From: Photobacterium galatheae
Lineage (GTDB): Bacteria > Pseudomonadota > Gammaproteobacteria > Enterobacterales > Vibrionaceae
Reading direction: 5' to 3'
Assembly: GCF_000695255.1 (NCBI RefSeq)
Contig: NZ_JMIB01000032.1
Location: 62,001-126,000 of the forward strand
Length of the DNA: 64,000 nucleotides
Made by a program: the position numbers and the translations under genes. Position 1 is the stretch's first letter, and each line of letters begins with the position of its first letter. A model generated the notes under the pieces. It made no database searches and was not told where the DNA came from. It saw only the letters and a list, made by a program, of their open reading frames with translations. Below are positions 60,771-64,000 of the stretch, piece after piece.

Positions 60771-61805
60771 TTATGGGCAAGGGTTCGAGTAAGTGATTCC
60801 AACCTGTTCAAGATCTGCCAGAATTTCTTCATTCAGTGTCACCGACAAGCTGTTGATGTTTGCTTCCAGCTGCGCAAGATTTGTTGCACCGATCAAGGTT
60901 GAAGCATTGAAAGGCTGTTGATTGACAAAAGCCAGTGCCATTTGCGCCGGATCCAGACCATGCTTTTTCGCAACATTGACATAGGCTTCCGTTGCAGCAA
61001 CGCCTTGCGGGGTAAAGTAGCGCACGAAGCGATCAAACAGCGTACAGCGGGCACCTGCAGGTTTTTGGCCGTTGAGGTACTTCCCACTGAGGATACCGAA
61101 GGCCATCGGAGAATAAGCCAGTAATTTTACACCTTCATAATGGCTGATTTCAGAAAGGCCGACCTCGAAGCTGCGATTGAGCAGGTTATATGGGTTTTGA
61201 ATGGTGACCACACGCGGCAAATCATGCTTTTCTGCAAGACGTAAAAAGGACATGACGCCCCAGGGGGTTTCATTTGACAGCCCGATATAACGGATTTTAC
61301 CAGCGCGCACCAGTTCGGCCAGTGCTTCAAGTGAATCTGTTAAAGTGACGCCAGTGTTTTCATCCGGGTAAGGATAATTCAGCTTGCCAAAACAGTTGGT
61401 TTCACGTTGCGGCCAGTGAATCTGGTAGAGATCAATATAGTCGGTTTGCAGTCGTTCCAGGCTGTTTTCTACGGCTTCATGAATATTTCGCCAGTCCAGT
61501 GCCATTTGATGGCGGATATGGGGCACATTTCTCGGCCCGGCCACTTTGGTTGCCAGAATCACCTGGTCACGTTTACCGGATTTTTTCAGCCAGCTGCCAA
61601 TATAGGATTCTGTCAGTCCCTGTGTCTCCGCCTTGGGCGGCACCGGATACATTTCAGCAGTATCAATCAGGTTGATACCACGCTCCAGGGCGAAGTCGAG
61701 CTGGCTGTGGGCCTCGGCTTCAGTATTTTGTTCACCAAATGTCATGGTGCCCAGACCAATCTGACTGACTTCGAGAGATGAATGGGGGATCTTATGGTAT
61801 TTCAT
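60771..61805 (-). CDS. tas: Aldo/keto reductase Tas
   Basis: This 344-residue NADP(H)-dependent aldo/keto reductase is close to E. coli Tas (346 residues). The TIM-barrel motifs are QIGLGTMTFGEQNTE, LIDTAEMYPVPPKAETQG with the catalytic Tyr, LATKVAGP with the Lys, and the YIDLYQIHWPQRETNCFG segment typical of Tas. The physiological substrate is unknown. The start has an AAGGAGGG site. It is monocistronic. Confidence 0.92.
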   Translation of the reverse strand: MKYHKIPHSSLEVSQIGLGTMTFGEQNTEAEAHSQLDFALERGINLIDTAEMYPVPPKAETQGLTESYIGSWLKKSGKRDQVILATKVAGPRNVPHIRHQMALDWRNIHEAVENSLERLQTDYIDLYQIHWPQRETNCFGKLNYPYPDENTGVTLTDSLEALAELVRAGKIRYIGLSNETPWGVMSFLRLAEKHDLPRVVTIQNPYNLLNRSFEVGLSEISHYEGVKLLAYSPMAFGILSGKYLNGQKPAGARCTLFDRFVRYFTPQGVAATEAYVNVAKKHGLDPAQMALAFVNQQPFNASTLIGATNLAQLEANINSLSVTLNEEILADLEQVGITYSNPCP

Positions 61806-62040
61806 TTGCCCTCCTTGGACCGCAAATTCACTTTGACTATAACCCAGGATCTACAGACTGAAAAGCAGCAGGAAAAGAGAGGTTTAGCATGGATTGCGTT
61901 GGTGGTAGTGCTGCGAAGGACACGGCGTGGGTCGGCAGATCACTCGCGGGGTGTTGCATCATCCAGAAGCATCGTCGCTACCTTGCTGAACAGACAATGT
62001 TCGCACATAGTTAAATCAGTTCCCTGAGTGAGGTGTGGCT

Positions 62041-62343
62041 ATGAAATTGTCCCAATTCAAGCACTGGGTGAAGTCGCCCGGTGAAGATGTACCGAAATGT
62101 GTGCTGACCAGCTATGCCGGCCAAGCCGATTATCTGATGGAAGTTGAATACAGGCATCAATTGGAGCCGCTGAAAGATGACAACGATAACATGTTGCACT
62201 TTCAGAATATGGAGCAGGTACGGGATTTTTTACGGCCACTGGGTGTGAAATCCATCACGTTAAGAATGATTGATCCTCATGACGAGTTCTCCCCGGATGG
62301 CAAGCCACAATCCTGTCAGGATGAGATGACAATTCCTTTGTGA
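62041..62343 (+). CDS. Small protein of unknown function (possibly DUF6482)
   Basis: The 100-residue soluble protein reads MKLSQFKHWVKSPGEDVPKC at the start, then YAGQADYLMEVEYRHQLEPL and VRDFLRPLGVKSITLRMIDPHDEF. It has no signal peptide or membrane segment. The pattern recalls small Vibrio proteins filed under DUF6482, but I am not certain. The ATG at 62041 has GAGGTG upstream and is preferred over a GTG two codons earlier. It is tail to tail with mutH, 7 bases apart. Confidence 0.6.
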   Translation: MKLSQFKHWVKSPGEDVPKCVLTSYAGQADYLMEVEYRHQLEPLKDDNDNMLHFQNMEQVRDFLRPLGVKSITLRMIDPHDEFSPDGKPQSCQDEMTIPL

Positions 62344-62350
62344 CTGGCCG

Positions 62351-63040
62351 TCAGAGCATGAAATGGCGGGCAAGCAGTTCTGCGGTAAATTGTGTTTTGA
62401 GATAAAAGCCGCGGGGCAGGGTTTTGATGGGCTGGCCGTCGGCACCATAGGCTTCCGTCAGAACTTTGCTGTTTGCCGCTTTCGGTCTGAGCTGCAGAAC
62501 TTCACCGTGTCGGGCCGTGATTTGTTCCACTTTGCCAAGCACGATCAGATCCATCAGTTCTTCCCAGTCGCGTCGTAAACGGGCTTCTTCATCTGCTGAG
62601 GGGCTCCAGAGCAAAGGCGAGCCGACATGTCGCTCTGCCAGTGGAATTTCACGCTCTCCTTCGACCGGAATCCAGAGCACCCGAGCCAGTTTGTATCGGA
62701 TATGGCTGTTTTCCCAACGGACGCCATGCAAGCCGGTCAGCGGTGCCACGCAGACGAAGGTGGTTTCCAGCGGTTTCCCCTGATGGCTGATCGGGATGGT
62801 TTTCAGCTCGATGCCCAACTCGGCGAAATCGGGGACAGGTTGACTGCCGGCAGTGGCGCCCAAATGCCATTCCAGCAACTGGCCGACCCAGCCTTTATCA
62901 CGGCGCAGATCCGGTGGGGGCGTTTGTCCTGCCTGTTTGGCCAGCTCACCCAGTGTATAGCCTGCGAGTCCCTGTGCCCGTTCGAGCAGTTCAGATTCAG
63001 AGGATGGTGGCGGATTTTTCAGCATGGTCATGAGCGGCAT
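62351..63040 (-). CDS. mutH: DNA mismatch repair endonuclease MutH
   Basis: This 229-residue endonuclease nicks the unmethylated strand at hemimethylated GATC. The fold is of the restriction-enzyme type: [13 protein letters not shown], then the catalytic D-x(n)-E-x-K as [15 protein letters not shown] (Asp, Glu, Lys), and the C-terminal [16 protein letters not shown]. Its presence implies a Dam-methylating lineage, as in Vibrionaceae and Enterobacteriaceae. The exact start is unsure: ATGs at 63040, 63031 and 63025 are in frame and none has a strong ribosome site. Confidence 0.95.
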   Translation of the reverse strand: MPLMTMLKNPPPSSESELLERAQGLAGYTLGELAKQAGQTPPPDLRRDKGWVGQLLEWHLGATAGSQPVPDFAELGIELKTIPISHQGKPLETTFVCVAPLTGLHGVRWENSHIRYKLARVLWIPVEGEREIPLAERHVGSPLLWSPSADEEARLRRDWEELMDLIVLGKVEQITARHGEVLQLRPKAANSKVLTEAYGADGQPIKTLPRGFYLKTQFTAELLARHFML

Positions 63041-63662
63041 GGATTACGGGTCAGACAGAGAGCTGTGTATGGTAACACAATCATCAGGATCCGGGAGCGG
63101 TTGCGATGAAGGTCTGTACAAGAGCGCGGATCCTCCTCCAAAGATATCCACAGGTAGATTTTTGAACAAAGTGCATATTCTGTAATCTGGACGGATTCAC
63201 AGGGGTTTGTGTGGAATTTGAACAGGGCGCTGGCGTTTATTTCGTCATCTTCTGACTTCTATTGTGGATAAATGTAAATTTGGTGGATCTTTGACCACCT
63301 CTGAAGATCCGCTGAATGAGATTGAGTGAATGCCATAGGGAATGCTGGGTTTTTTGATTTAACTAACTGATTATTAGTGGTTATTTTTTGAATTTATTAT
63401 CGTCGCAAGGATCGGGTTTGTTTTGGTTTTGTTGATTAAATCAGCAATAACAGAGCTTCTACACAAAACTATCCACAGAAAGCGTGAATAAATGTGGGAG
63501 AGGTCTCATTTCTCTGTTTATAACCAACGAATCAATACGAAGTTATCCATAAAGTGAGTGCCAGGTAGGAAAAAACAGTGATTGATGACAATGAATGTTT
63601 ACCCTGAGGCTATTTCTGTGAAAAAATCACTGTTAATTGATATTTTTACTTGAGGTCGTCCA
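63041..63662. promoter_or_regulatory. mutH-rppH intergenic region with DnaA-box cluster (DARS2-like)
   Basis: This 622-base gene-free, AT-rich gap has four DnaA-box-like 9-mers. A perfect TTATCCACA lies on the minus strand at 63263-63271. Single-mismatch copies on the plus strand are ATATCCACA (63144-63152), CTATCCACA (63469-63477) and TTATCCATA (63543-63551). At equal base composition about 0.13 such matches would be expected by chance. E. coli DARS2, a DnaA-reactivating locus, lies in the intergenic region between mutH and ygdP (rppH) as I recall, so this is the syntenic place. The promoters of both genes also lie here. Confidence 0.6.
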
Positions 63663-64000
63663 GTGATTGATGGCGATGGATACCGCCCTAATGTGGGGAT
63701 AGTTATCTGTAACAGCCATGGCCAGGTATTTTGGGCTCGACGATATGGACAACACTCTTGGCAGTTTCCGCAAGGCGGTATCGATGAGGGGGAAACTCCT
63801 GAACAGGCCATGTACCGTGAACTGTATGAGGAAGTGGGTCTGACCAAAAAGGACGTCAGGATTTTGGCATCCAGCCGCCATTGGCTGAGATACAAATTAC
63901 CGAAGCGTCTGGTTCGGTGGGACTCCAAACCGGTTTGTATCGGGCAAAAGCAAAAGTGGTTTTTGCTGAGTCTGGAGTGCGATGAGTCTAAGGTGAACAT
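63663..64000 (+). CDS. rppH: RNA pyrophosphohydrolase RppH, C-terminus cut by window edge
   Basis: This Nudix hydrolase removes pyrophosphate from mRNA 5' ends to trigger decay by RNase E. 112 codons are in the window. The N-terminus [20 protein letters not shown] matches E. coli RppH, and the Nudix box is complete as [23 protein letters not shown]. The start is GTG 63663 with GAGGT about 8 bases upstream, giving the expected N-terminus. It is divergent from mutH across the DnaA-box region, as in E. coli. Confidence 0.95.
   Translation, partial: MIDGDGYRPNVGIVICNSHGQVFWARRYGQHSWQFPQGGIDEGETPEQAMYRELYEEVGLTKKDVRILASSRHWLRYKLPKRLVRWDSKPVCIGQKQKWFLLSLECDESKVN

Noticed and set aside
61889..62014. 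41-codon ORF with GAGAGG upstream, between tas and the small protein at 62041
   Set aside because: Only a moderate ribosome site, a composition with scattered Cys/Trp and no recognisable pattern; not enough to call a gene.

Overview
The window is a chromosomal segment of a marine gammaproteobacterium, most likely Vibrionaceae (Photobacterium, Vibrio or a close relative). Three things point there: a VpsR-type biofilm regulator, the order arcA-arcB-GGDEF gene-two glutamate synthase operons-mtnN that I recall from Vibrio cholerae, and strong protein identity to enterobacterial and Vibrio housekeeping genes. No rRNA, tRNA, insertion sequence, prophage or CRISPR array was seen. The window cuts an M23 endopeptidase gene at the left end and rppH at the right end.

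Layout: 1-6.0 kb holds the partial cell-wall endopeptidase, tyrS, a three-gene operon for redox or quinone-type chemistry (VOC protein, questin-oxidase-like protein, flavodoxin-fold reductase) with a paired operator, a DedA protein and a TRIC-type channel. 6.0-8.6 kb is a translationally coupled mtnN-cbiB-like-btuF operon for SAM by-product recycling and cobamide salvage. 8.7-21.7 kb holds two complete, divergent glutamate synthases in tandem. 21.7-28.6 kb holds a PAS-GGDEF diguanylate cyclase, arcB and convergent arcA, a DUF3293 gene, rraA and a small outer-membrane-like protein. 28.7-35.9 kb holds aceK and the thr operon with a readable attenuator (thrL). 36-39.9 kb is an accessory patch: a tandem-HTH regulator, a secreted Cys-rich protein, a ribbon-helix-helix (RHH) regulator convergent with a SulP transporter, and YjdM. 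39.9-49.7 kb holds grcA with a perfect FNR box, ung, a hemerythrin, DUF3545, an AGCS symporter, yaaA, srmB, trmN6, brnQ and fldB. 49.9-56.5 kb has the enterobacterial order xerD-dsbC-recJ-prfB-lysS with the prfB programmed frameshift. 56.6-64 kb holds a lipoprotein, vpsR, a PACE pump with its LysR neighbour, a DUF1127 protein preceded by a 22-codon ORF, tas, a small protein, mutH and rppH. The mutH-rppH gap carries a DnaA-box cluster at the place where E. coli has DARS2.

Themes: oxygen and redox control (ArcAB, FNR-box grcA, hemerythrin, FldB, the quinone-type operon), c-di-GMP signalling (GGDEF protein with an intact I-site; VpsR as a c-di-GMP-responsive activator) and nitrogen and amino-acid metabolism (two GOGATs, thrLABC, brnQ, an alanine/glycine symporter). 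The best leads for something undescribed are the RHH/SulP regulatory pair with near-identical tandem 11-bp operators, the operator-flanked VOC-questin oxidase-reductase operon, the DARS2-like region, the loss of redox Cys241 in ArcB, and GGA-loop leader hairpins before both GOGAT operons.
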